Source: Oscillibacter valericigenes (GTDB lineage: Bacteria > Bacillota > Clostridia > Oscillospirales > Oscillospiraceae). From it: a DNA stretch of 38,533 nucleotides. Where the stretch lies: positions 1-38,533 of the forward strand of contig NZ_JAFBIQ010000020.1 of assembly GCF_021531315.1 (NCBI RefSeq), in the 5' to 3' direction. How positions within the stretch are numbered: the first letter of the stretch is position 1; the number at the start of each line of letters is the position of its first letter. Position numbers and translations under genes: made by a program. This document shows positions 24,016 to 31,248 of this stretch, piece after piece. Below the pieces are notes generated by a model. It did not search any database. It was not told the DNA's origin and saw nothing but the letters and a program-made list of their open reading frames with translations.

Positions 24016-25407
24016 ATGGCTTCAATCAGAAAGCGTAGAAACAAATTTAATGTCGTGTATTATTACACGAATGACCAGGGCGAGCGCAAGCAGAAGTGGG
24101 AGCCCTTCGATACCGAGGAAGAAGCAAAGACGCGCAAAGCAGAAATTGAATACAAAATGAAGGTCAACACCTTTATTGCTCCCAGCAATCTGACGGTAGC
24201 TGCCTTTTTGGAGGACTTTGTTTCCCTGTATGGTGTAAAGAAATGGGGGCCTTCCACTTACGAAGCAAACTGCGGACTGATCCGAAACTATATCAACCCC
24301 TTTATTGGCGATGAGCTGATTCAGAACATAAACACCATGGCGGCGGATAAGTTTCTCACACGGTTGCAAAAGACCCCTTGCGCTGTTCGGAAAAATCGCT
24401 ATTCTTCCACGCAGTACATGACCCCTGCCGGAATCGCAAATATCAACAAACTCTTGAAATGCGCCTTTAAGCAGGCTGTACGATGGGACATTATTTCTAA
24501 GAACCCATTTGAGAATACCACCCTGCCGAAAGTAAAGCGCGAACCCCGTGCGATTTGGGATGCCGCGACGATTCGTAAGGCTCTGGATGCGTGTAAAGAT
24601 AGTAAACTCTATGTTGCTATGAACCTTTCCTTTGCCTGCTCGCTGCGGATTGGGGAGATCCTTGGCTTGACTTGGGATAACATCCATATCAGTGATGCCG
24701 ATATAGCGCGCGATGACGCCCACCTGTGCGTGGAGAAAGTCCTTTGGCGTGTCCGTGAAGATACGCTGAATATGCTGGGAACGGAGGAAATCATTAAGGT
24801 TTTCCCCAGAACCATGTATCTGGAGAATGCCAGCACGGTCATCGTTCTGAAAACGCCGAAAACGGAAAGCAGTGTTCGCAAAGTGTGGATGCCCAAAACG
24901 GTTGCTTACATTCTCCGGGAATGGAAGGCTTCACAGGACAAGCAGAAGGCGTTTCTTGGCGATGAGTATCTGGATTATGGTCTTGTCATTGCTTTGCCTA
25001 ACGGTCGTCCTTGTGAGGAAACCGTCATCAATAACGCCTTCAGACGGCTCAAGAAAGAAGCCAACCTTCCCAATGTTGTTTTTCATTCCCTCCGGCACAG
25101 CAGCACGACTTACAAGCTGAAACTGAATCACGGGGATCTGAAAGCGACGCAGGGTGACACCGGCCACTCCCAGGTGGACATGATTACAAAAATCTATGCG
25201 CATATTCTGGATGAGGATCGTAAAGTCAACGCGCAGAAGTTTGAATCCGCATTTTATGCGAACCCCGATCTGCGAAGCGTTCATGCTCCGCAGGAAGAAA
25301 AAACGCAGCCGGTGCTGGATGCGCAAACTCTTTTGTCTCAGCTTCAGCAGTCCCCGGAACTCTTGTCGAACCTGACATCGCTTATCTTGGATCAGGCGGG
25401 GCGATAA
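24016..25407 (+). CDS. Tyrosine integrase B (Tn916-like)
   Basis: 463 residues; AGGAGG ribosome site at 24004-24009. AP2-like arm-binding domain (NKFNVVYYYTNDQGERKQKWEPF), SAM-like core-binding domain (about 60-165), catalytic domain with Arg (CSLRIGEILGLTW), HSLRHSS, GHSQVDM and Tyr in KIYAHI. The C-terminal ~55 residues (PVLDAQTLLSQLQQSPELL) extend beyond the usual end. It lies 170 bases from the 3' end of tRNA-Arg(CCU), and copies of GGTGCCA on both sides of the tRNA look like arm sites. Together with the Xis this is the working integration module of the Tn916-like unit. Confidence 0.92.
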   Translation: MASIRKRRNKFNVVYYYTNDQGERKQKWEPFDTEEEAKTRKAEIEYKMKVNTFIAPSNLTVAAFLEDFVSLYGVKKWGPSTYEANCGLIRNYINPFIGDELIQNINTMAADKFLTRLQKTPCAVRKNRYSSTQYMTPAGIANINKLLKCAFKQAVRWDIISKNPFENTTLPKVKREPRAIWDAATIRKALDACKDSKLYVAMNLSFACSLRIGEILGLTWDNIHISDADIARDDAHLCVEKVLWRVREDTLNMLGTEEIIKVFPRTMYLENASTVIVLKTPKTESSVRKVWMPKTVAYILREWKASQDKQKAFLGDEYLDYGLVIALPNGRPCEETVINNAFRRLKKEANLPNVVFHSLRHSSTTYKLKLNHGDLKATQGDTGHSQVDMITKIYAHILDEDRKVNAQKFESAFYANPDLRSVHAPQEEKTQPVLDAQTLLSQLQQSPELLSNLTSLILDQAGR

Positions 25408-25542
25408 GGAGTGGTGCCAAGACGGTGCCAAACCCCAGAACGGTGCGAAAACCATTGCTATCAATTTGGGAGTGCCAAAGGCAGCGATACCGCAAAATGA
25501 GATACTCCTTATTCTGCTTTGACCTGAACTTTTTGAAAAGAA

Positions 25543-25576
25543 AAACACCGCAATTCCTTGGAATTACAGTGTTTTT
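25543..25576 (-). terminator. Terminator of tRNA-Arg (probably bidirectional)
   Basis: 15-bp arms AAACACCGCAATTCC / GGAATTACAGTGTTT (two mismatches) with T-runs on either strand. Confidence 0.75.
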
Positions 25577-25652
25577 GGTGCGCCAGAAGGGATTCGAACC
25601 CCCGGCCTCACCCTTAGGAGGGGCGCGCTCTATCCAGCTGAGCTACTGACGC
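25576..25652 (-). tRNA. tRNA-Arg(CCU)
   Basis: 77 nt including an encoded CCA end. Acceptor GCGTCAG/CTGGCGC, D-arm GCTCAGCTGGATAGAGC, anticodon stem CGCCC/GGGTG with loop CTCCTAA (anticodon CCU), T-arm with GTTCGAAT; all four arms pair. Next to integrase B, 3' end facing it, as expected for a tRNA used as an integration target. Confidence 0.93.
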
Positions 25653-25675
25653 AGATATGAAATTTTGGAAAAAAT

Positions 25676-25745
25676 GGTGCCATCGGCAGGTGTAGAGCAT
25701 CCGCTTAGGAGGCGGAAGCTCGATGTTTTAAAGTATCAGGTGCCA
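25676..25745. other. tRNA-like copy of the anticodon arm
   Basis: Terminal sequences TGGTGCC and GGTGCCA can pair with two G-U pairs. The centre is GAGC-a-TCCGC (25695-25704), loop TTAGGAG (25705-25711), GCGGA-a-GCTC (25712-25721). On the minus strand the loop reads CTCCTAA, the tRNA-Arg(CCU) anticodon loop. No T-loop consensus, so not a working tRNA; more likely a hybrid attachment site. Confidence 0.5.
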
Positions 25746-25902
25746 ATTTTCGCATTACAGGAAACGATACGATTACCACGCATACTCTCAAATTTGACAT
25801 CGCCCTCACAAGGAGAAACCCTACGGAATTGACAACAAGAAGGGGCGAAAGTCCCGGCATGAAATAAATCATCTAATTTACAAAAGGGAGGAATCAACAA
25901 AT
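25746..25902. other. Intergenic, no gene seen
   Basis: No supported gene. Contains GGGGCGAAAGTCCC (25846-25859), a small hairpin, and a purine-rich leader for the next gene. Confidence 0.3.
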
Positions 25903-26211
25903 ATGAAAGATGAGTATAAGATCTCTATCAACGATTTGTCGGGTGCGCTTGCGCTCCCACTGATTAGCGAATTGTTTGCAGAATACCAAAATGTCGAAGG
26001 GTTGAACATCTTGTTGCGGATGTTGACGATGCTCTACAACAATGGCTGCTGTGTCCGAGCATTTGATTCGATCTACACACTGTTTAGAACATCGGGAATT
26101 GCTTTGCCGCAGGAGTTTTACGACAGAATCAACGCCGAAAAAGATAAGTGTGATTTTGCAGGAGAATTCCTCGCGGATTTTTGCGAAATTCTCTCTGAAC
26201 TATCGAGTTGA
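25903..26211 (+). CDS. Hypothetical protein
   Basis: 102 residues, strong GGGAGGA ribosome site. Mostly helical (ALALPLISELFAEYQNVEGLNILLRMLTMLYNNG) with an acidic C-terminus; no membrane segment or catalytic motif that I can recognise. Stands alone between the tRNA region and tspO. Confidence 0.6.
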   Translation: MKDEYKISINDLSGALALPLISELFAEYQNVEGLNILLRMLTMLYNNGCCVRAFDSIYTLFRTSGIALPQEFYDRINAEKDKCDFAGEFLADFCEILSELSS

Positions 26212-26268
26212 TTTTTACAGGTATAATTTGTGGTGAAAGTTACATATCCTAACCGTAGGTGATCTTTT

Positions 26269-26745
26269 ATGAAGAAATCAACTTGGAAAACCTATGACTT
26301 CTGGATCGTTCTGGCGGAAGCAGTCGGCGCGCTCTCTGGCTGGCTGACGCGAAAAGGTGTCAAGGTCTACAACGCAATCGTCGAGCAGCCGCCATTGTCT
26401 CCGCCGAGCATTGTGTTCCCCATCGTTTGGGGGATTTTGTTTGCACTCATGGGTATTGGAGCTGCGCGGATCTATTTGGCTCCAGCGTCCAATGCCCGGT
26501 CACGCAGCCTGCTGCTGTTTCTCGTGCAGCTGGCATTCAATTTCTTCTGGAGCATCATCTTCTTTAATTTACAAGCCGTTGGGTTCGCGTTCCTTTGGCT
26601 GATCGCACTGTGGGTCTTAATCCTGTTGATGATTTTGTCCTTCCGGAAAGTGGATAAACCGGCTGCATGGCTGCAAATTCCGTATCTGCTTTGGGTGACA
26701 TTTGCAGCGTATCTCAATTTTGGAGTATGGTTACTCAACCGGTAA
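26269..26745 (+). CDS. tspO: TspO/MBR family membrane protein
   Basis: 158 residues with five membrane segments (about 10-25, 44-65, 80-97, 103-122, 130-152), the TspO fold. Signature stretches: PPLSPPSIVFPIVWGILFALMGIGA, FNFFWSIIFF and PYLLWVTFAAYLNFGVWLLN. TspO binds porphyrins and related ligands and is linked to stress responses. The ribosome site is weak (AGGTGAT). Position 1 of the protein begins with a KxxW leader; full length for the family. Confidence 0.92.
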   Translation: MKKSTWKTYDFWIVLAEAVGALSGWLTRKGVKVYNAIVEQPPLSPPSIVFPIVWGILFALMGIGAARIYLAPASNARSRSLLLFLVQLAFNFFWSIIFFNLQAVGFAFLWLIALWVLILLMILSFRKVDKPAAWLQIPYLLWVTFAAYLNFGVWLLNR

Positions 26746-26806
26746 AGAAATTGGAATAGCCATCTTGTGAAAACGTAAGTTAGTTCACTTTCCAGCGGAA
26801 ATCATG

Positions 26807-26812
26807 TATAAT
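26807..26812 (+). promoter_or_regulatory. -10 element ahead of the VbhA-like gene
   Basis: TATAAT at 26807-26812; a weak -35 TTCACT at 26784-26789 is 17 bp upstream. The start codon is 24 bases downstream. Confidence 0.55.
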
Positions 26813-26835
26813 ACCTCTGCAGGGAGGTGCATCTG

Positions 26836-27042
26836 ATGAAGATAGATTACTCAATCAAAAACCGGAGAATACAAGCGGGCAAATTAGCAGATGCACTCAA
26901 TACCATAGAGGGAGTCCCTGTTTCGGATTATGCCAAAGAGCTTTCGCAGCAATGGGAAAACGGAGAAATATCCGGAGAAGAGATGAAATCCTTATTGCTG
27001 GAGCACCATCGAAAGATTGCGTCTGAAGAAGATTTCGTTTAA
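26836..27042 (+). CDS. VbhA-like antitoxin (orphan)
   Basis: 68 residues from ATG 26836; the upstream GTG (26827) overlaps the GGGAGGTG ribosome site and is not the start. The sequence RRIQAGKLADALNTIEGVPVSDYAKELSQQWENGEISGEEM follows the VbhA antitoxin pattern (helix, E-G, then W/Y-x-x-G-E-I-S/T-x-E-E). VbhA-type proteins inhibit Fic toxins by placing a glutamate in the active site. No Fic gene is adjacent; the only one in the window (11415-12401) has its own inhibitory motif. Orphan antitoxin or remnant of a lost pair. Confidence 0.65.
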   Translation: MKIDYSIKNRRIQAGKLADALNTIEGVPVSDYAKELSQQWENGEISGEEMKSLLLEHHRKIASEEDFV

Positions 27043-27080
27043 AAATGCCGGTCGCGACTGGCAAATTGAATACACTGCAT

Positions 27081-27115
27081 TATGAGCACTTTGTCACAGC
27101 GACAAGGTGCTCATA
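27081..27115 (+). terminator. Hairpin after the VbhA-like gene
   Basis: TATGAGCAC / GTGCTCATA plus TTGTC/GACAA, loop of five bases; no U-tract. The rest of 27116-27335 shows no gene. Confidence 0.5.
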
Positions 27116-27335
27116 TCATAAATAAGATATGGACAACCAATCACGCTGTTACCAGAGGACATTCTTATCGATCTTACGAACGCATTGCTCAATATGCTTA
27201 AAAAAACTTTGCGATACCGCATAGCGTGTACATCCATTTACCAGAATCCAAAATATTTCCTGCAAATAAGGGTTTTTGTCATTCTGAGAATTGAGTGGAT
27301 ACCCCTGCGCGACCGTACCAAAGGGGTGATGAATC

Positions 27336-28028
27336 ATGATTGATCACAGCGACTTACGCTTTAACGGGACAAGCTATTCCATAGAGCGATCGTCTTTGCT
27401 TCAGTCAGGCCGGGTGGATTTTATACCGGCATACATTGCATTTGATATTCTGGAGAAAGCCCTAAACCCTGCACCAACCAGATTGACATCAACATGGTCC
27501 TGTTTCGATGAAATACCGGTTTATTGTGAGTGTGGTTTAAAAATGTTTGCGGAGGAAGCTGCCTTCCGTTGTCCGCGCTGCGGCAGTGATAATTGGGTTG
27601 CCCATGAAGAATTGATGATGATTCTTCAATCTGAACTTCACATGTTCTTGGAAACACTTCAGGGGGAACTATCTGCTTTGCAGAATCGTGGAATTGAAGG
27701 CCGTGAAGAGTATATAAGTGAATATCAGAAAATGTTTGATGCAAATCTGAATGAGCAATTGAACATATCCTTGCAGAACTGTAAAAAAGCGGGTGATGTT
27801 TCAGATTTTCAAATTGATGCTTTACTGGATCAGGCATCTGCGTTTCAATGTGCTGTAACGAAGATCTCCCCCATATGGTGGCAGTCTCAGTTTAACAAGC
27901 GGTTAGAGAATTTGATAGCGTATGCAATCAGTGATGAGTTGATTGAGATGCAGGTTCGCTGCGTGATGGTAGGTAGAGTGTGTAATCACCGAAGATTAAT
28001 AAAAATAGCATACAGCTTACCATTCTGA
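27336..28028 (+). CDS. Hypothetical zinc-ribbon protein
   Basis: 230 residues. A four-cysteine zinc ribbon in the first half (CECGLKMF...CPRCGS, about 67-86), then a long helical region (about 95-200) with acidic and Gln-rich character. No family recognised. Possibly nucleic-acid or protein binding. The ribosome site is poor (AAGGGGTG). A perfect terminator follows. Confidence 0.6.
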   Translation: MIDHSDLRFNGTSYSIERSSLLQSGRVDFIPAYIAFDILEKALNPAPTRLTSTWSCFDEIPVYCECGLKMFAEEAAFRCPRCGSDNWVAHEELMMILQSELHMFLETLQGELSALQNRGIEGREEYISEYQKMFDANLNEQLNISLQNCKKAGDVSDFQIDALLDQASAFQCAVTKISPIWWQSQFNKRLENLIAYAISDELIEMQVRCVMVGRVCNHRRLIKIAYSLPF

Positions 28029-28031
28029 GAA

Positions 28032-28068
28032 GAAAAGCGATGAGTCCATGTGACCCATCGCTTTTCTT
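28032..28068 (+). terminator. Rho-independent terminator
   Basis: GAAAAGCGATG / CATCGCTTTTC, then TTAT; the A-rich start also makes it usable from the other strand. Confidence 0.8.
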
Positions 28069-28133
28069 ATAAGCAAAAGCAAATTTACCTGCATTGCCGC
28101 ATAGTCTGTACCAATTCATGAAGGAGGTGTGCC

Positions 28134-28274
28134 ATGAAAGCACAGGAACTGGTAATCAGCTGTTTTTACGATAATGATGGGGAGTCCATACGGGACTTGC
28201 TATATTCATCCTTCGCTGCCTTCCTCAAGCGGGAGCTTGGAAAATTTGCGCCCGCACAGGAACATCCTGTATGA
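28134..28274 (+). CDS. Small protein upstream of the element-2 recombinase
   Basis: 46 residues (MKAQELVISCFYDNDGES..., ending AQEHPV) with an excellent AAGGAGGTG site seven bases before ATG. Forty bases upstream of the recombinase gene, so probably co-transcribed. No family assigned. By position it could be a directionality factor for the recombinase or simply a leader peptide; this is inference. Confidence 0.6.
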   Translation: MKAQELVISCFYDNDGESIRDLLYSSFAAFLKRELGKFAPAQEHPV

Positions 28275-28314
28275 TAGACGGGATGAATGGCCGCTTATCT
28301 CAGGAGGTTAGAGT

Positions 28315-29892
28315 ATGTATCAAGAGATAAGCAACCCTATGGATTATCATGTGGCATTATACATCAGACTATCAAAGGAGGATGAGAGCGAAGGACCATC
28401 GCAGAGCGTGACCAATCAGAAGTCTCTTTTAGATGAATTTGTCCAAAAGCACCGTTTACAAGTTTATGACACCTACATTGACGATGGCTGGAGCGGAACC
28501 AACTTTGACCGTCCGGATTTTCAGCGAATGATCGGCGATATTGAGGCCAAGAAGGTCAACATGGTCATTACCAAGGACTTGAGCCGTCTGGGACGTGACT
28601 ACATCATGACCGGTCACTATATGGAGCGGTACTTCCCGGAGCATCGGGTGCGCTACATTTCCCTCTTGGACGGTATTGACACCGGCGTGGAGTCCAGCGC
28701 CAATGATATTACGCCCTTCCGCGCCATTATGAACGACATGTACGCCAAGGACATTTCCAAGAAGATCAAGTCCGTCAAGCGGGATAAGCAGCGCAAGGGG
28801 CAGTTTATCGGCGGCAAACCGGTATATGGCTACAAAATGCACCCGACTGAAAAGAACAAGATCATCATTGATGAGGAGGTTGCGCCCATAGTGCGGCGGA
28901 TCTTTGCCATGGCGCTGGACGGCGTTAGCTGCCGCCAAATTGCCGCTACGCTGAACGAGGAGGGCGTCCTCACACCGGCCACCTACTGCGGCTGGAACAT
29001 GGGCCGCAAAGGACCCTATGCGGGGCTGTGGAGCAGCGAGCGCATTTCCAATATGCTGCAAAATGAGACCTACATCGGCAATATGGTGCAGGGGCGGCAA
29101 GTGAAGATCAGCTACAAGTCTAAGAAGTGTTTGCATCAGGATCGTAATAATTGGGTTGTGGTTGAAGATACCCATGAGCCACTGATCGACGCTGAGAGTT
29201 TCCGCAAGGTGCGGATGCTGGTGAACAGCCGCAAACGCACCCGAAGCCGTACCTATGATTTTCTGTTGAAGGGCTTGATTTTCTGCCACGAATGCGGTCA
29301 TCCCTTGGGCGTGCTGAATCGCCCCAACGCCAAGGGAGAAGAGACACTGTATTTCGTCTGCCGTACCTATCAGCGTTTTACCAAGAACAGTGCCTGCACC
29401 ACACATTATATCAAGGAAAAAACGGTAACGGATGCAGTGATTGCCAAGGTTCGAGAGGTCTGCGAAGGGTATTTGACCGCGGAAGCATTGCTTCCCGCTG
29501 CGGAAAAGGCGGTGAAGGAGGCGTCGCAGGAGAACAAGTCGGCGGCGGAGATCAGCGCTCTGCAAAATAAGAGTGCCAACCTTACAGAGCACCTTGACCG
29601 AATGTACACCGACCGTCTTTCCGGTTTGCTGCCGGAGGAGGACTTTCAGCGTATCTTCACCCGTATCAAGGATGAACGGGCACAGCTGGAGGAACGAATC
29701 AAGGAACTTCAACAGCAGCAAAAGAACCCTATCAGCCAAACAGAGCGAGCAAAAGATTTGGTACAAAGATACCTTGATACGGCATATGCCAACCGGGAGC
29801 TGCTGGTCAGCCTCATTGACCGGATCGAGCTGACCGAGGAGAAGCGGGTCATCATCAAATTCCGTTTTGCGGAGCTTGATGAAGCGGGATAA
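28315..29892 (+). CDS. Large serine recombinase of element 2
   Basis: 525 residues, CAGGAGGT ribosome site. Resolvase catalytic domain (about 13-160; LYIRLSKEDE with Ser20 as nucleophile, TKDLSRLGRDYIMTG, DISKKIKSVKRDKQRKG), recombinase domain (about 175-285), zinc ribbon (CHECGHPLG ... C ... C, about 325-365) and coiled coil (about 410-480). Different from the element-1 recombinase (low resemblance outside catalytic motifs), so the two elements have separate origins. It ends 60 bases before the inverted arm of the right attachment site, the usual position for an enzyme acting on these ends. Expected role: excision joining 7912 to 29976 and restoring sigK; timing unknown. Confidence 0.92.
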   Translation: MYQEISNPMDYHVALYIRLSKEDESEGPSQSVTNQKSLLDEFVQKHRLQVYDTYIDDGWSGTNFDRPDFQRMIGDIEAKKVNMVITKDLSRLGRDYIMTGHYMERYFPEHRVRYISLLDGIDTGVESSANDITPFRAIMNDMYAKDISKKIKSVKRDKQRKGQFIGGKPVYGYKMHPTEKNKIIIDEEVAPIVRRIFAMALDGVSCRQIAATLNEEGVLTPATYCGWNMGRKGPYAGLWSSERISNMLQNETYIGNMVQGRQVKISYKSKKCLHQDRNNWVVVEDTHEPLIDAESFRKVRMLVNSRKRTRSRTYDFLLKGLIFCHECGHPLGVLNRPNAKGEETLYFVCRTYQRFTKNSACTTHYIKEKTVTDAVIAKVREVCEGYLTAEALLPAAEKAVKEASQENKSAAEISALQNKSANLTEHLDRMYTDRLSGLLPEEDFQRIFTRIKDERAQLEERIKELQQQQKNPISQTERAKDLVQRYLDTAYANRELLVSLIDRIELTEEKRVIIKFRFAELDEAG

Positions 29893-29913
29893 ATCCAGTC
29901 ATATCAATGGTTT

Positions 29914-29937
29914 GCGCCGTTAGGAGCGGCGCGATTT
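29914..29937 (+). terminator. Terminator of the recombinase gene
   Basis: GCGCCG / CGGCGC with loop TTAGGAG, followed by GATTTTC. The short stem and U-run fit a terminator. Confidence 0.7.
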
Positions 29938-29951
29938 TCAAGACGAAATCA

Positions 29952-29975
29952 CTTACATTAGTTCCCGCGCTATGT
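29952..29975. other. Right attachment junction of element 2
   Basis: Arm CTTACATTAGTTCC (29952-29965) is the reverse complement of 7921-7934; core GCTATGT (29969-29975) equals 7906-7912. The reconstructed circular site has 14-bp arms with 18 bases between them and GT at the exact centre, the layout of serine-recombinase attP sites. Confidence 0.85.
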
Positions 29976-30036
29976 CTCGCGCATCGAGAAGCGGGCGCTG
30001 GAAAAGCTTGAGCAGGCGCTCGGCTCGCGCGGCTGA
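29969..30036 (+). pseudogene. sigK: sigK 3' exon
   Basis: From 29971: Y-V-S-R-I-E-K-R-A-L-E-K-L-E-Q-A-L-G-S-R-G, stop at 30034-30036. It is the missing end of sigma region 4.2 and the C-terminus. No start, no ribosome site. Joined after T7912 it gives an in-frame GISRSYVSRIEKRALEKL, the normal SigK ending. Confidence 0.88.
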
Positions 30037-30039
30037 GCC

Positions 30040-30068
30040 TTGCGATTCCGCGCCGCAGCGGGTATAAT
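30040..30068 (+). promoter_or_regulatory. Promoter of the glucokinase gene
   Basis: TTGCGA (30040-30045), 17-bp spacer, TATAAT (30063-30068). Starts just after the sigK stop. Confidence 0.7.
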
Positions 30069-30104
30069 ACAACTGAAAAATCTGCCGACGAGGAGGCTTA
30101 TTTT

Positions 30105-31046
30105 ATGTACTATATCGGCATCGACCTCGGCGGGACGAACATCAAGGGCGCGCTCGTGAACGAGGCGGGTGAGATCCTGCGCGAGGAGAGCCGCCCGACG
30201 CGCGCTGCGCTGGGTGCGGAGACCGTCTGCGACGGCATCGCCGCAGTCATCACGGCGCTTGCGGAGGGTACGGACGCTATCGGCGGCGTCGGCATCGGCT
30301 GCCCCGGCACGGTGGATGACGCGAGCGGACGGGTGGTCTATGCCCCAAACCTCGGCTGGAGGGACTTCGACCTGCGCGCCGCAGTGAAGGAGCGCACGGG
30401 CTTTGCCCTGCGCCTTGGCAACGACGCTAACGCGGCGGCGCTGGCCGAAACGCTCGTCGGCTGTGCAAAAGGCGCGCAGAGCGCCGTGATCGTCACGCTC
30501 GGCACGGGCGTCGGCGGGGGCGTGGTACTGGGCGGCAGGCTGCTCACGGGCTGCACCGGCGCCGCGAGTGAGCCGGGTCACATGGTCATTCACAGCGGCG
30601 GCGAGAAGTGCGCCTGCGGGCGCGAGGGCTGCTTCGAGGCCTACGCAAGCGCGACCGCACTCATCCGCGAGACAAAGCGCGCGATGGCCGCGCAGCCCCA
30701 GAGTCTGCTGCACACTGTCGCCAAGGAGAATGGCACAGTGGACGGCCGCACGGCCTTTGTCGCCGCGCAGCGCGGCGATGCCGCGGCGCGCGCGGTCGTG
30801 GAGCGATACACGGACGATCTTGCCTGCGGCCTTGCGAACCTCGTGAACATCTTTTTCCCGGAGGTCATCGCACTCTCCGGCGGCATAGCCGAGCAGGGCG
30901 AGGCGCTGCTCGTCCCCCTGCGGGAGAGGGTGCGTTCGCTGAGTTACGCCTCGGACTGTGCCGCGCGCCACACGCGAATTGAGCGATGCACGCTCGGCTA
31001 TCGCGCGGGGGTCATCGGCGCGGCGCTGCTGGCGCGCCAGCCGTAA
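30105..31046 (+). CDS. glcK: ROK family glucokinase
   Basis: 313 residues. Phosphate-binding GIDLGGTNIKGA near the N-terminus, GTGVGGG and the ROK zinc motif (GGEKCACGREGCFE, about 165-180), LSGG in the last quarter. Phosphorylates glucose (or a related hexose) with ATP at the head of glycolysis. AGGAGG ribosome site, own promoter and terminator, so monocistronic. ROK repressors are excluded by the absence of an N-terminal HTH; substrate could be another sugar. Confidence 0.9.
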   Translation: MYYIGIDLGGTNIKGALVNEAGEILREESRPTRAALGAETVCDGIAAVITALAEGTDAIGGVGIGCPGTVDDASGRVVYAPNLGWRDFDLRAAVKERTGFALRLGNDANAAALAETLVGCAKGAQSAVIVTLGTGVGGGVVLGGRLLTGCTGAASEPGHMVIHSGGEKCACGREGCFEAYASATALIRETKRAMAAQPQSLLHTVAKENGTVDGRTAFVAAQRGDAAARAVVERYTDDLACGLANLVNIFFPEVIALSGGIAEQGEALLVPLRERVRSLSYASDCAARHTRIERCTLGYRAGVIGAALLARQP

Positions 31047-31066
31047 AAGCTTATAGAGACATAAAA

Positions 31067-31102
31067 GGAGGGCGGCCGCGCAAAGCAGCTGCCCCCCTTT
31101 TT
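31067..31102 (+). terminator. Rho-independent terminator
   Basis: GGAGGGCGGC / GCTGCCCCCC (one mismatch, one G-U) followed by TTTTT. Confidence 0.85.
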
Positions 31103-31155
31103 CGGTGTCGGACGGTAAATTTTATCCCGCGCGGCGCAAAAACACGCCGCCGTCC

Positions 31156-31184
31156 TTGACGCGGGCGGCGGGAGACGGTATAAT
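31156..31184 (+). promoter_or_regulatory. Promoter of the MATE gene
   Basis: TTGACG (31156-31161), 17-bp spacer, TATAAT (31179-31184). Confidence 0.75.
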
Positions 31185-31248
31185 CAAATATGCCTCCGCC
31201 TCTGCGGCGGGGGGCGGACAGAGAAAGGAATGCACCTGTGCTTTTATT

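Larger units (their letters stand above)
25413..25745. repeat. GGTGCCA repeats around the tRNA-Arg attachment region
   Basis: GGTGCCA at 25413-25419, 25424-25430 (11 bp apart), 25676-25682 and 25739-25745, plus GGTGCGA at 25442-25448. All on the same strand, on both sides of the tRNA. Candidate arm-type sites for integrase B. Confidence 0.5.

Noticed and set aside
28456-29766. 436-residue minus-strand ORF
   Set aside because: Antisense shadow of the element-2 serine recombinase, no recognisable domain.
29914-29932. TTAGGAG loop in the hairpin after the recombinase, same heptamer as the tRNA-Arg sites
   Set aside because: A short GC stem followed by a T-run is adequately explained as a terminator; a seven-base match is expected a few times by chance.
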